This document shows positions 31,251 to 40,620 of a DNA stretch of 53,258 nt, one piece after another. The stretch spans positions 1 to 53,258 of the forward strand of contig DALYDM010000003.1 of the NCBI GenBank assembly GCA_031973235.1. The letters run 5' to 3'. The notes beneath the pieces were generated by a model, which did no database searches, was not told where the DNA came from, and saw nothing but the letters and a program-made list of their open reading frames with translations. Position 1 is the stretch's first letter; each line of letters opens with the position of its first letter. The stretch comes from JAGOQQ01 sp031973235. GTDB lineage: Bacteria; Patescibacteriota; Minisyncoccia; Phycocordibacterales; UBA9973. Both the position numbers and the translations under genes were made by a program.

Positions 31251-32627
31251 TTATTTCACCTCAATATCCGGACCGTCGGGTGTGTCGTTGATTTCAAAAC
31301 CAAGAGTACTGATCTGGTCACGAAGCATGTCTGACGTTGCCCAGTCCTTTTCTCTTCGGGCATTTTCTCTATCCTCAACCAAAGCTCGTATGTGATCTGG
31401 AATTTGTACTTCTTCAACACCACCGATTCCGAGACCAAGGACTTTGTCGAATTCAAGAAGTGTTGCGTATTTATCTTCCTTTGAAACATTTTGATTTTTT
31501 AGGAGTTCCCACATGAGTGCGATTGCTTCACTTGTATTGAGGTCGTTCGCTAAAGCTAATTTGAATCGATCAAAATACTCAATCATGACTTTACCTGTAT
31601 TCTCAAATCTGATTGCGCGTACATGAGAATAGAGCTTTTTAAGTGCCAAAGAAGATGACTCGATTGATTCCCATTTGAAATTCATTACAGTTTTATAATG
31701 TGCTCCGAGAATCCACAATCGGTATGCGATAGGATTGAATCCCTTTTCGATAAGTGTTCTAAGTGTAATAAAATTTTCACCAGATTTTGCCATTTTGTCT
31801 TCACCGATAGTGACAAAATCACTATGAAGCCAAAATCGTACATATTGTTTGCCTGTTACGCATTCAGATTGAGCAATTTCGTTGTTGTGGTGTACAGAAA
31901 TATGGTCAATTCCACCTGTGTGAATATCAAACGAATCGCCGAGATATTTTCGTGACATTGCCGAGCACTCTATGTGCCAACCAGGAAATCCTTTTCCATA
32001 TGGTGCGTCGTAGCCCAGCTCGTTGTTCCATTTCCAAATCGCAAAATCACGTGGATTTTTCTTTTCATCGTTTAGTCCTATACGTGAGTGTTCACCGTCG
32101 AGAGATACAGCGCCTCCAAGTGCACCATACGAAGGAAATGTAGACGTATCAAAATAAATTCCATCAGTTGTTTTGTATGCGTTGCCTTTCTCAAGCAGTG
32201 TCGATACCATATCTATATCTTCTGCAATATGATCGGACGCAAAAGGGAAATGTGTAGCGGGTGAAATATTGAGTGATGTTAAATCTTCTTTGAACGCAGT
32301 GAAATAAAAGTCAGCGATTTCTCGCATTGCAGCGAGTGTCATTGGTTTTCCTTCACGTTTCAATGCTTTGCTCATTTTGTCTTCACCATCATCACCGTCA
32401 CTTGAGAGATGACCAATATCAGTCACATTTATCACTTGAGTTACTTCATTACCTCCAAGTTCAAGTGTCTTTCGTAGGACATCAGCAAATATATACGCAC
32501 GAAGATTTCCAATGTGCGCATAGTTGTATACTGTCGGACCACAGTTGTACATTCCAACTTTTTTATCATTAAGCGGAGTGAAGTGTTCAATTTTTTTAGT
32601 AAGAGTGTTGTAGAATTTTAAATCCAT
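31251..32627 (-). CDS. cysS: Cysteinyl-tRNA synthetase
   Basis: 458 residues, normal length, class I. Signature GPTVYNYAHIGNLRAYIFAD (HIGH as HIGN), the zinc ligands in NCGPTVY, HIECSAMS and the HH of ISVHHNNE, and KMSKS as KMAKSGENF are all present. It charges tRNA-Cys. The gene overlaps the end of corA by 10 bases, so both are transcribed together on the minus strand. Confidence 0.97.
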   Translation of the reverse strand: MDLKFYNTLTKKIEHFTPLNDKKVGMYNCGPTVYNYAHIGNLRAYIFADVLRKTLELGGNEVTQVINVTDIGHLSSDGDDGEDKMSKALKREGKPMTLAAMREIADFYFTAFKEDLTSLNISPATHFPFASDHIAEDIDMVSTLLEKGNAYKTTDGIYFDTSTFPSYGALGGAVSLDGEHSRIGLNDEKKNPRDFAIWKWNNELGYDAPYGKGFPGWHIECSAMSRKYLGDSFDIHTGGIDHISVHHNNEIAQSECVTGKQYVRFWLHSDFVTIGEDKMAKSGENFITLRTLIEKGFNPIAYRLWILGAHYKTVMNFKWESIESSSLALKKLYSHVRAIRFENTGKVMIEYFDRFKLALANDLNTSEAIALMWELLKNQNVSKEDKYATLLEFDKVLGLGIGGVEEVQIPDHIRALVEDRENARREKDWATSDMLRDQISTLGFEINDTPDGPDIEVK

Positions 32628-33529
32628 TTTTTGCCTTTGAAGAATATGAACATTACAACACCAAGAAGTAACATCGCAAGAATTACATTCATGAATTCTG
32701 ATGCATTATTGATGAATACAATTTCACTATTCATGCCAAATATACCTGCAATCAGCGAAAGAGGCAACATGATGAAAGAAAGCGCAGTGAGGACCTTTAC
32801 TGTCTGGTTTGTTTTGGCAGAAAGAAGTGTGTCGTTGGTCTCACGCAAGTCTCTAAGAATTTCTTTGTGTCCTTCAAGGAGATTGTTCACTTTGTTGTAC
32901 TCACCAGTGATCGCTGAAAGGTAATATGAGAAATTTTCTCCATAAAAACTTTTTCCAGCATTTTCAAATGACTCAAGTACGTCTCCATGGAAGCGAATTG
33001 CTTGCTTGAAATCAAGAAGTTTTCGGTTTGTCTCTGAAATAGTGTGAACCATTTTTCCTTCTTTTCCTTCAAATATGTTGGACTCAATTTGTTTGAGGTT
33101 CTCATTGATTGATTCAAGCTCCTCCATTGATTCCTTGTAGAGTTCTTTGATGAGGTAAAAGAAAAGAAATCCTGCATGGTCTCCGATTGCATGCTTATTT
33201 GTAACTGTGTGACTTTCAAATGAGTGCGCACAATGAGAAAGAGCGCGAATTTTTTCGTAGTGAACAGTGATGACATAATCTTTTCCCAAAAGAAAATCAA
33301 TTTCTTGTTCGGTTGCTTTGTCACCCTTGGAGTGGATTTTTGGGAAATGAAGTATAAGGTAAATTGTATTATGGTGAAGATCTACTTTTGAACGGACTGT
33401 TTTTGACAAAAGTTCTTTTGCAGCAATTTCGGGAATATCATATTCCTCAATAAGATGGGTAATCTCATTTTGAGTTGGGGATTCAACGTCAATCCATGTG
33501 AGATTGCGATACTTGTTTGTACAAATCAT
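32618..33529 (-). CDS. corA: CorA-type Mg2+/Co2+ transporter
   Basis: 303 residues: a large cytoplasmic alpha/beta domain with a long coiled helix, then two C-terminal membrane helices. The selectivity motif GMN is present (IAGIFGMNSE) at the end of the first membrane helix, and the C-terminus is basic (FFKGKKWI). A -10 box TATACT (minus strand, 33541-33536) ends 6 bases before the ATG, so the transcript would be leaderless. It is the first gene of the corA-cysS unit. Confidence 0.92.
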   Translation of the reverse strand: MICTNKYRNLTWIDVESPTQNEITHLIEEYDIPEIAAKELLSKTVRSKVDLHHNTIYLILHFPKIHSKGDKATEQEIDFLLGKDYVITVHYEKIRALSHCAHSFESHTVTNKHAIGDHAGFLFFYLIKELYKESMEELESINENLKQIESNIFEGKEGKMVHTISETNRKLLDFKQAIRFHGDVLESFENAGKSFYGENFSYYLSAITGEYNKVNNLLEGHKEILRDLRETNDTLLSAKTNQTVKVLTALSFIMLPLSLIAGIFGMNSEIVFINNASEFMNVILAMLLLGVVMFIFFKGKKWI

Positions 33530-33667
33530 ATGTACAGTATAGAGGGAATAGTGAATAGTGAAAAGGGGATAGTGTGGTAAAGAAAACTGGAAACTATGGA
33601 CAATGGGACAAAAGAGTGGTGTTTCAAGTATTCAACAATCCCACTACCCAACCCCATACCTTTCTTC
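33530..33667. other. Gene-free spacer with AGTGAATAGTGAA-type tract
   Basis: Apart from the corA promoter at its left end, this spacer has only a low-complexity purine-rich tract (33548-33580) and no reading frame or hairpin that I can support. Confidence 0.5.
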
Positions 33668-33695
33668 TTGCATTTTTCTGCAAATAATATATAAT
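33668..33695 (+). promoter_or_regulatory. Promoter for rplU
   Basis: TTGCAT (33668-33673), 16-base spacer, TATAAT (33690-33695); the -10 ends 10 bases before the ATG. Confidence 0.6.
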
Positions 33696-33705
33696 CTTCC
33701 TACAT

Positions 33706-34044
33706 ATGGCAAAAGTGGCTAAAAAAGATGAATTCGCGGTTTTCTTTACTGGAGGCAAACAATACAAGGTCTCTGTAGGAGACGTGGTCAAAATTGAAAA
33801 ACTCGACGGCGAACACAAGGCTGGCGATTCTCTTAGTTTTGACAAAGTCCTTCTCGTAGACAACGGTACTGATACTACAATCGGAACTCCTTATATTTCA
33901 GGAGCACAAGTAACTGCTACTCTCAAGAAAATTGACCGATACGCAACAGTTCGAGTGGTACGATACAAGCAAAAGAGTCGCTATCACAAGGAAAATGGCC
34001 ACCGCCAACCTTACGCTGAAATCGAAATCACAGGAATCAAATAA
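33706..34044 (+). CDS. rplU: 50S ribosomal protein L21
   Basis: 112 residues: a short N-terminal extension (MAKVAKKDE) then the L21 core FAVFFTGGKQYKVSVGD and the basic end QKSRYHKENGHRQPYAEIEI. Normally rplU is followed by rpmA (L27); here a terminator follows and no rpmA is nearby. Confidence 0.95.
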   Translation: MAKVAKKDEFAVFFTGGKQYKVSVGDVVKIEKLDGEHKAGDSLSFDKVLLVDNGTDTTIGTPYISGAQVTATLKKIDRYATVRVVRYKQKSRYHKENGHRQPYAEIEITGIK

Positions 34045-34051
34045 CCAATTT

Positions 34052-34079
34052 AAAAACCACCCGAATGGGTGGTTTTTAG
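34052..34079 (+). terminator. Terminator after rplU
   Basis: A perfect 11-base stem (AAAAACCACCC with GGGTGGTTTTT) around GAAT. Confidence 0.9.
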
Positions 34080-34129
34080 TTAGTTAAGCAGTGATTAAAA
34101 AAGCTTAATTCTTAAAGAACGTTTTTATA

Positions 34130-34263
34130 TTGACTTTATATTATATATATGATATAATATTTGTAGTTCTTTCTGTACAGAAAGATTGCCTTACGGCTCC
34201 TGAGTTATCTTTATCCTCGGTAAAAAGTATAAAGAAAATGTTCATTTAAATAAACATCGTACG
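34130..34263 (+). promoter_or_regulatory. Promoter and structured ~100-base 5' UTR
   Basis: TTGACT (34130-34135), 17-base spacer, TATAAT (34153-34158), start about 34165. The 5' UTR contains a perfect 18-base palindrome (34168-34185), a longer-range TCTTTAT/ATAAAGA pairing and a near-palindrome at 34239-34258 (TTCATTTAAATAAAC-like) that carries a four-codon frame ATG-TTC-ATT-TAA directly before the gene. A long structured leader is exceptional in this window and suggests RNA-level control. Confidence 0.55.
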
Positions 34264-34662
34264 ATGAAAAAAGCAATTGAAATTTCAAATGGTCCCTCAA
34301 GAGAGGAATTATTTGATGGTTTACGTCTTTACTTCCAACAAAGACTGGTTCCTTTCCTGGTAACAAAAGATGGAATGGAGAAGTATTATGCTGTCATTAT
34401 TAATTCGATTGAAGCCGAAGACGGAAGCGGTCAATCATGGAACCTAACTTTTTCAGTAAACAGTAAATTCCTTTCTGACCAATTTTTTGAAGAAGCATTA
34501 AAACGTGAATCACACGTAATCGCCAAAAAAGTTGACTTTAATTATTTTAAGCAACTTATAGAGGAGGGGTACCCTATGCCCGATTACCGTAAGAATTTAG
34601 TAAGAGTAAAAGTTTACTACTCTACTAAAACTCGCAGAGGTTTAATTAATGTAGAGGAATAG
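34264..34662 (+). CDS. Hypothetical protein (132 aa) behind a structured leader
   Basis: Not recognised. 132 residues, soluble, with a Leu/Phe-rich first third (LFDGLRLYFQQRLVPFLV), a middle beta-rich part and a basic C-terminus (RVKVYYSTKTRRGLINVEE). No Shine-Dalgarno. Own promoter and terminator. Confidence 0.7.
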   Translation: MKKAIEISNGPSREELFDGLRLYFQQRLVPFLVTKDGMEKYYAVIINSIEAEDGSGQSWNLTFSVNSKFLSDQFFEEALKRESHVIAKKVDFNYFKQLIEEGYPMPDYRKNLVRVKVYYSTKTRRGLINVEE

Positions 34663-34670
34663 AAATTTTG

Positions 34671-34712
34671 AACCCACCAGTAGAAAACCTGCTTCGGTGG
34701 GTTTTCTTTTTT
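34671..34712 (+). terminator. Rho-independent terminator
   Basis: An 8-base stem AACCCACC/GGTGGGTT (34696-34703) followed by a T-rich run. Confidence 0.85.
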
Positions 34713-34760
34713 TGTCTGTAAATTTGTTCTGAATGCATCCATTAAAGGCAAGCTCGAATT

Positions 34761-35375
34761 CTACCCTCGGTTCTTAAGTGCGTTTTTGATCGTGTCTCTA
34801 TCCGAATACTCAAGCTCGGTTCCAGTCGAAAGTCCTCGTCCAAGGCTTGATAACTCGATAGCACTGTTTTCAATAATTGAATTCAAGCTTTCACGTACAT
34901 ACGTGTCAGTGTGATCTCCTTGAGGACTTAGCGAAAATGCCAATATCACTTCTTTCAATACACCTGAATCTTTGTCTTTTTGAATTCTTGTTTTGAGTTC
35001 ATTGATACGTACACGTTTCGGTGTAGATTTCTCAACAATAGGCACTAGTCCGCCAAGTACAAAATAACGCCCATTATATGAACCACTTTTCTTTATGCTT
35101 TCCAAATCGGCATCCTTTTCTACCACAAGGATCAATGAGTCATCTCTTTTTATCTCTGCACATTCGTTACAGATAACTTCTCCGTTAACCTGGAAGTATC
35201 GATAACATTGTGTGCACTGACCAATAGACTTCTTAATTTCTGTCATTGTTTGAGCAAGACTATTGAGATAGCCTTGATCTTGAAGAAGCAAAAAATATAC
35301 AAAACGCTTGGCTTGCCGTTCGCCAATTCCTGGAAAGTGTGAAAATAATTCTGCGAGTCGATCTATGGGATTCAT
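34761..35375 (-). CDS. recR: Recombination protein RecR
   Basis: 204 residues with the helix-hairpin-helix FSHFPGIGERQAKRFVYFL, the C4 zinc finger CTQC...CNEC, and the Toprim domain (LILVVEKDADL). It forms a ring clamp and loads RecA with RecO at gaps. It lies 69 bases downstream of dnaB on the same strand, so replication and repair genes are together. Confidence 0.96.
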   Translation of the reverse strand: MNPIDRLAELFSHFPGIGERQAKRFVYFLLLQDQGYLNSLAQTMTEIKKSIGQCTQCYRYFQVNGEVICNECAEIKRDDSLILVVEKDADLESIKKSGSYNGRYFVLGGLVPIVEKSTPKRVRINELKTRIQKDKDSGVLKEVILAFSLSPQGDHTDTYVRESLNSIIENSAIELSSLGRGLSTGTELEYSDRDTIKNALKNRG

Positions 35376-35444
35376 TGTTGATGGTGATAGGGAGATAGAT
35401 TATAAGATAGCAGGCAGCGTTAAATTCGCGCTTGTATACGCATA

Positions 35445-36845
35445 CTAAAATTCATCCAGCGCATTTTTTGGAGTTGATGCTGTGGCAAAGTCTCCAAGAT
35501 TGCTCTTTTCGAGTGAAAGAAAACTCGTAGTATTGCCGTCGAAGTAGAGCTGTACAGTGCCAGTTGGTCCATTTCTGTGTTTTTCAATAAGTATTTCCGC
35601 AATGTTTGTGCGTTCTGATTCATCTTTATATTTGTCTTCTCTGTGAATAAACATCACCACATCGGCATCTTGTTCGATAGATCCTGAGTCTCGAAGGTCA
35701 GAAAGGCGAGGTTTTCCTCCGCGTTGTTCCACAGCACGAGAAAGCTGTGAAAGTGCTATCACTGGTACATCAAGTTCACGAGCAAGTTGTTTGAGTGATC
35801 GTGAAATTTCTGTAACTTGATTCACCATAGAATCATGATTCTTTGAGGTAGTCATGAGCTGGAGGTAGTCGACAATAATCATATCAAGTCCAAATTGACT
35901 TTTGAGTCTTCGAGCTGCTGCGCGCATTTGATTGATAGAGTTTCCTGCTTGATCGTCAATATAAATCGGTGCTTTTGAAAGCTTGTCGAGTGATTCTCGA
36001 ATCTGAAGAAAGTCTTGATCTTTCAAATTTTGTCCAGTTCGAATACTCCATGCACTTACACGAGACTCAGATGAAAGAAGACGAGATGCGAGTTGTTGCG
36101 AACTCATTTCAAGCGAAAATATTCCTACATGCATGTTGTGTTCAGTAGCTGTACGACGAGCAATATCAAGTGCCAAAGTAGTTTTACCTACAGATGGTCG
36201 CGCCGCAAGAATGATTAGATCAGAACGTTGAAATCCAGCAAGAAATGCATCGAGTTCATGATAGCCAGATGGAATACCACGTACTTCTCCTTTGTTTTCA
36301 TGAAGTTTTTCAATTTGTTCAAATGTCTGCGTGAGAGATTCTTTGATTCCGACGAAATTGTGCTTTTTGTTTACTGATTGAGTAACGCCGAAAATTGTCT
36401 TTTCTGCAGTGTCGAGCACATCTGAGATAGGCAAATCTGTTTCTTTGAATCCAAGTTCGGCCACAGAATCTCCTGCGGTGATAAGGTTGCGAAGTGTCGC
36501 TTTTTTGTGAACAATTTCTGCGTAGTACACAACATTGGTTGAAGAAGGAACACTTGTAGTAAGCTCAGCCAAATACGCACTTCCACCAGTTTGTTCAAGT
36601 ACGCTTTTTTCTTTGAGGCGCGTCGAGAGTGAGAGTAGGTCTATTGGTTCATTTTTTTGAGACAATTCAAGCATTGTCCGATAAATAATTTGGTGTCGTT
36701 CACTATAGAAATCTTCAGGTGAGAGAAGTTCATTTATCTCATGCATTGAACCTGCGCGCATCATAACAGAGCCAAGAACAGCCTTTTCTGAATCAAGACT
36801 TTGAGGAGGTATTCTAAGATGTGAGTCACGACGTTCTTTTGACAT
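35445..36845 (-). CDS. dnaB: Replicative DNA helicase DnaB
   Basis: 466 residues from the ATG at 36845. N-terminal domain (PPQSLDSEKAVLGSVMM), a linker and the RecA-like motor with Walker A RPSVGKTTLALD, Walker B IIVDYLQLM and the C-terminal GLSDLRDSGSIEQDAD-type sensor stretch (LSDLRDSGSIEQDADVVMF). An in-frame ATG at 36866 lies upstream of, or within, the TACAAT -10 box (minus strand 36857-36852), which ends 6 bases before 36845; so the shorter, leaderless start is favoured. No intein. Confidence 0.97.
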   Translation of the reverse strand: MSKERRDSHLRIPPQSLDSEKAVLGSVMMRAGSMHEINELLSPEDFYSERHQIIYRTMLELSQKNEPIDLLSLSTRLKEKSVLEQTGGSAYLAELTTSVPSSTNVVYYAEIVHKKATLRNLITAGDSVAELGFKETDLPISDVLDTAEKTIFGVTQSVNKKHNFVGIKESLTQTFEQIEKLHENKGEVRGIPSGYHELDAFLAGFQRSDLIILAARPSVGKTTLALDIARRTATEHNMHVGIFSLEMSSQQLASRLLSSESRVSAWSIRTGQNLKDQDFLQIRESLDKLSKAPIYIDDQAGNSINQMRAAARRLKSQFGLDMIIVDYLQLMTTSKNHDSMVNQVTEISRSLKQLARELDVPVIALSQLSRAVEQRGGKPRLSDLRDSGSIEQDADVVMFIHREDKYKDESERTNIAEILIEKHRNGPTGTVQLYFDGNTTSFLSLEKSNLGDFATASTPKNALDEF

Positions 36846-36936
36846 GAGTGCATTGTACCACTTCATTCAAACGTCCGTGAAGTTGCCATATCTATATATA
36901 GTGTTTAAAATTTGTGGACAACTTAAATCCTGCGTA

Positions 36937-36965
36937 TTGACTAAGGTTGATTAAAAATGCATAAT
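36937..36965 (+). promoter_or_regulatory. Promoter for the 36986 gene
   Basis: TTGACT (36937-36942), 17-base spacer, CATAAT (36960-36965). Confidence 0.5.
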
Positions 36966-36985
36966 TTACTCAAACCTTAAGCACA

Positions 36986-37462
36986 ATGAGCGATATAAAC
37001 TACAAAAAGTGGCCAAGTGCCATCAACCAAGAACCAGTAACAGTGATACCAACATCACCAGAGCCAGCACTTCAACATGGAAATCTTGTACTGTGTGTAA
37101 ATTTCGGTAGACCAAAGAGAGAAGACATTCCGAGTCATTTACAAGAATATTTTGCCAAATTAGGATCTTCTCCTGAGCAAAAAGAGAGAGGTATTCCAGT
37201 CCTTATTTACGATGAGAAACCATACCTGGAAGCGCTCAAGATGGCGAGACTTCATTGGGCAATCGAGAAAAATTACACTAACAGAATTCACGCGATTACT
37301 GTAGTTCCTGCAAATTCACTCAATGACTTCAGTCTTCTTAAAAATGACTTGCATTTTCTCAGAAACAACGGAATTCACGGCATAGCGCTCTTTGATAAAC
37401 ATGAAAAACCAAACAACATTCTACGTGTTGGAATAATCAACAAAAACAACATTTCGGCCTAG
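36986..37462 (+). CDS. Hypothetical protein (158 aa)
   Basis: Not recognised. 158 residues; a Pro-rich N-terminal region, then GNLVLCVNFGRPKREDIPSH, a helical middle and a C-terminal DLHFLRNNGIHGIALFDKH that looks like an alpha/beta fold. Own promoter and terminator. Divergent from dnaB. Confidence 0.65.
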   Translation: MSDINYKKWPSAINQEPVTVIPTSPEPALQHGNLVLCVNFGRPKREDIPSHLQEYFAKLGSSPEQKERGIPVLIYDEKPYLEALKMARLHWAIEKNYTNRIHAITVVPANSLNDFSLLKNDLHFLRNNGIHGIALFDKHEKPNNILRVGIINKNNISA

Positions 37463-37507
37463 CCCTATAAGTTTAGGTTATCAGGCAAATTGGTGGGCAG
37501 TCGAAAA

Positions 37508-37542
37508 GGGGCGCATGTAATATGCGTCCCGTTTTTTATTTT
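37508..37542 (+). terminator. Rho-independent terminator
   Basis: A 9-base stem (37508-37516 with 37522-37530, one G-T wobble) followed by a T run. Confidence 0.85.
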
Positions 37543-37566
37543 CATTACATTTGATACAATACACAC

Positions 37567-38619
37567 ATGTCAAAAAATTCTATCGTACTTACAGGTGATC
37601 GACCCACAGGAAAACTTCATTTAGGTCATTTTGTTGGTTCAATCCAAAACCGTATCGAACTCCAGTCAAAACACGATACAGTTTTTTACATGGTTGCAGA
37701 TGTGCAAGCGCTTACAGACAATGCTGAAAATCCAGAAAAAGTGCGAAGTAATGTGCTTGAAGTCGTCCTCGACAATCTTGCGTGTGGAGTAGATCCATCG
37801 AAGACAATATTCTTCATTCAATCTCAAGTTCCCGAGATAGCAGAACTTACAGTATTTTTCATGAATCTTGTAACTGTTTCTCGTCTTGCCCAAAATCCAA
37901 CTATAAAAAATGAGATGGCGCAAAAAGGATACCGACTCACTGGAAATGACACAGTTGAATCGCACAACGATCAAACTGAAATCAAAAATGTTCCCGCAGG
38001 ATTTTTGTGCTACCCAATTTCTCAAACAGCAGATATCCTTGCATTCAAGGCAAATATTATTCCTGTTGGTGAAGATCAGCTTCCTGTGATAGAACAAGCA
38101 AATGAAATTGGGCACAAGTTCAATTCGCTTTATGAAAACATCTTTCCAAAAATTGAACCAGTAGTCAGTAGTACTTCACGACTTGTTGGGATAGACGGTG
38201 GTGCAAAAATGTCCAAGTCTTTGGGTAATGCAATCTATCTTTCTGATATTCCAGAGGAAATTGAGACAAAGGTGAACCAAATGTATACTGACCCAAATCA
38301 TATTCGTGTAGAGGACCCAGGAAAAGTAGAAGGGAACGTGGTTTTTCAATATCTTGATATTTTTGATCCAAACAAAGCAGAAGTTGCTGAACTCAAAGCA
38401 CAGTATGAAAAAGGTGGACTTGGTGACATGGTGCTCAAGCGACGTCTTACAGCACTATTGCAAGACCTTATCAATCCAATTCGTGAGCGACGTGAATATC
38501 TCGCAAAGAATCCAAAAGAAATAATGGATATTCTAGAAAAGGGAACACAGAAGGCTCGTGAGTATGCAAAACAAACTCTCGCAGAAGCTAAAAGAGCAAT
38601 GAAAATCGAGTATTTCTAG
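37567..38619 (+). CDS. trpS: Tryptophanyl-tRNA synthetase
   Basis: 350 residues, class I. Signatures TGDRPTGKLHLGHFVGS (HLGH), GEDQLPVIEQANEI and KMSKS in DGGAKMSKSLGNAI are intact. It charges tRNA-Trp. TACAAT (37555-37560) ends 6 bases before the ATG, so the messenger should start at or within a base or two of the ATG. Confidence 0.97.
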   Translation: MSKNSIVLTGDRPTGKLHLGHFVGSIQNRIELQSKHDTVFYMVADVQALTDNAENPEKVRSNVLEVVLDNLACGVDPSKTIFFIQSQVPEIAELTVFFMNLVTVSRLAQNPTIKNEMAQKGYRLTGNDTVESHNDQTEIKNVPAGFLCYPISQTADILAFKANIIPVGEDQLPVIEQANEIGHKFNSLYENIFPKIEPVVSSTSRLVGIDGGAKMSKSLGNAIYLSDIPEEIETKVNQMYTDPNHIRVEDPGKVEGNVVFQYLDIFDPNKAEVAELKAQYEKGGLGDMVLKRRLTALLQDLINPIRERREYLAKNPKEIMDILEKGTQKAREYAKQTLAEAKRAMKIEYF

Positions 38620-38631
38620 CCATTTTCTACT

Positions 38632-38660
38632 TTGACAAAATAGTATTTTTGTGCTATTAT
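38632..38660 (+). promoter_or_regulatory. Promoter for the ABC exporter
   Basis: TTGACA (38632-38637), 17-base spacer, TATTAT (38655-38660). Confidence 0.7.
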
Positions 38661-38687
38661 ATTTTTAGAAAAAAAACACATCGACAT

Positions 38688-40526
38688 ATGAATAAGAAAG
38701 AAGAAAAAGAAGAAAGGAAACTTTACTTCAAGGATTACATTAATGGTTCCAAAATTATTTGGAATGAAGTAGTTTCGCGATATAAAAGTGGAACATATTT
38801 ACTAATTTTTGCATCTTTATTGATTGCAGTTGGAGACGGTGTGGTCCCGCTCATTTCAGGAAGGTTTTTTGATTCACTCAATTTACTTTCTGGTGGCAAC
38901 GGAAACTCACTAAATCTAAATGGTACAGTATGGATTTCACTGGCAACACTTTTGGCGTTCACTGCATTGTCTGCATTCGGTCAAAGATGGAGTGGAATTG
39001 CTCGGGAAAAAGCATGGTATAAAATCTTCACAGCATATATTGCTGATGGAGCACGAAAATTAACTAGGCTTCCCATGTCATTTCACAACAACAACCCAAT
39101 GGCGGAAGTTGAGCAAAAAATGATTCGTTCATCAAATAATCTTTCACAGATGTTTGGTGATGTAATTTTGGAACTCTTGCCCGCATTTCTTAGTATTATT
39201 GTTGCAACAATCGCGATATTTAGCATAAATGTGCATCTTGCGCTCGTCATAATAATTGGCGTCATGATATATGTACTTATTCTAGTTCGTACGGTTGGTA
39301 AAGGTGCTGAATTGCAACGTCAAAATCACAAAAATTGGATAAAAGCATGGAGGCAACAATCAGATGGGCTTTATAATATTTCAACTGTAAAACAATTCGC
39401 AGCTGAAGATTACGAAGACAAGAAGAACCGCCATAATTTTATTGATGGTGCATATGGTTCTCAGCTCAACCTCTTAAATCTTTGGAAAAGGATCACATTG
39501 TGGCAGCGGATAATTGTACTCATATCACAATTCTTGGTCCTTGGAATATCAGTTGTATTTATACAACAAAATATTTTGACTGTAGGACAAGTAATAGCAC
39601 TTAATGCGTACACAGGAATGATGTTTGGACCATTCATGCGTCTTGGAAACATGTGGAGAACCATTCAAAATTCAATTATTTCTGTAACCGATGCACACAA
39701 ACTGCTTACAACTGAGGAGGAAGATTACGACAACAAAAATTCAATTTCAAAAGAGATCAAAGGCGATATTGAAATTAAAGACGTTGTATTCTTTCATGAT
39801 GATCGAAAAATCATTCTTGATAAAGTCAGTATGTTTGCTAAAAGTGGGCAAAAAGTTGCACTTGTAGGAGAGACAGGATCGGGAAAAACATCACTTATTG
39901 AATTGATTTATAGATTCTACGCCCCCAATAGTGGTTCAATTTCTATTGATGGCGAACCGATTGGAAACTACAAATTACAAAGTTTGCGTTCACAAATTGG
40001 AGTGGTTCCACAAGAACCTGTACTATTTGATACTACAATATTAAACAATATTACTTATCCTCACAAAGACATTCCAATTGAAAAAGTTATTGAAGCCGCC
40101 AGAAAAGCTGAACTTCTAAACTTTATTGAGGAACAGCCTGATAAATGGGAAACTATTGTAGGCGACCGTGGCGTCAAACTCTCTGGTGGGCAAAAGCAAC
40201 GTGTTGCGATAGCGCGAGCAATCATCGGTAATCCACGAATTCTTATTCTAGACGAATCCACTTCTGCACTCGATGCAAAGACTCAACACAGTATTGAGAA
40301 AGCACTCGATGAGCTCATGGAAGGTCGTACAACGTTTATTGTTGCACACCGACTAAGCGCCGTCAGAAATGCAGATGTGATATGTGTATTGCACAAAGGA
40401 CGTATTGTAGAACAAGGTTCTCATGATGAACTCATGAAAATACCAGACGGAAGATACAAAACTCTTTATGAACTTCAATTTCAAGAATCAAAAATTGAAG
40501 CAGAAGAAGAAAAAGTTTTGGAATAA
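38688..40526 (+). CDS. ABC exporter, fused permease and ATPase
   Basis: 612 residues from ATG 38688 (the in-frame codon at 38649 precedes the -10 box). Six-helix type I exporter domain (about residues 30-340) and an ATPase domain with Walker A GETGSGKTSLIE, signature LSGGQKQRVAIARA, Walker B ILILDEST and the H loop IVAHRLS. It should act as a dimer. Substrate unknown; lipid, drug and peptide exporters share this architecture. It is 8 kb from the graspetide-type ligase and need not be linked to it. Confidence 0.93.
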   Translation: MNKKEEKEERKLYFKDYINGSKIIWNEVVSRYKSGTYLLIFASLLIAVGDGVVPLISGRFFDSLNLLSGGNGNSLNLNGTVWISLATLLAFTALSAFGQRWSGIAREKAWYKIFTAYIADGARKLTRLPMSFHNNNPMAEVEQKMIRSSNNLSQMFGDVILELLPAFLSIIVATIAIFSINVHLALVIIIGVMIYVLILVRTVGKGAELQRQNHKNWIKAWRQQSDGLYNISTVKQFAAEDYEDKKNRHNFIDGAYGSQLNLLNLWKRITLWQRIIVLISQFLVLGISVVFIQQNILTVGQVIALNAYTGMMFGPFMRLGNMWRTIQNSIISVTDAHKLLTTEEEDYDNKNSISKEIKGDIEIKDVVFFHDDRKIILDKVSMFAKSGQKVALVGETGSGKTSLIELIYRFYAPNSGSISIDGEPIGNYKLQSLRSQIGVVPQEPVLFDTTILNNITYPHKDIPIEKVIEAARKAELLNFIEEQPDKWETIVGDRGVKLSGGQKQRVAIARAIIGNPRILILDESTSALDAKTQHSIEKALDELMEGRTTFIVAHRLSAVRNADVICVLHKGRIVEQGSHDELMKIPDGRYKTLYELQFQESKIEAEEEKVLE

Positions 40527-40543
40527 TCTTCAAAATTATTATT

Positions 40544-40572
40544 AAAGCCACCCGTATGGGTGGCTTTTTGAC
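40544..40572 (+). terminator. Rho-independent terminator
   Basis: A perfect 10-base stem (AAAGCCACCC with GGGTGGCTTT) around GTAT with T tail; the next promoter's -35 starts in its tail. Confidence 0.85.
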
Positions 40573-40595
40573 ATAATGATATTTTTATGTATAAT
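40568..40595 (+). promoter_or_regulatory. Promoter for the 40621 gene
   Basis: TTGACA (40568-40573), 16-base spacer, TATAAT (40590-40595). Confidence 0.65.
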
Positions 40596-40620
40596 AAATT
40601 TAAACATTAAAACAACATAC

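Noticed and set aside
29051..40526. Complete microviridin cluster including the ABC exporter
   Set aside because: The exporter is 8 kb away behind housekeeping genes, and the classical precursor leader motif PFFARFL is not in the candidate peptide; only ligase plus candidate precursor are claimed.
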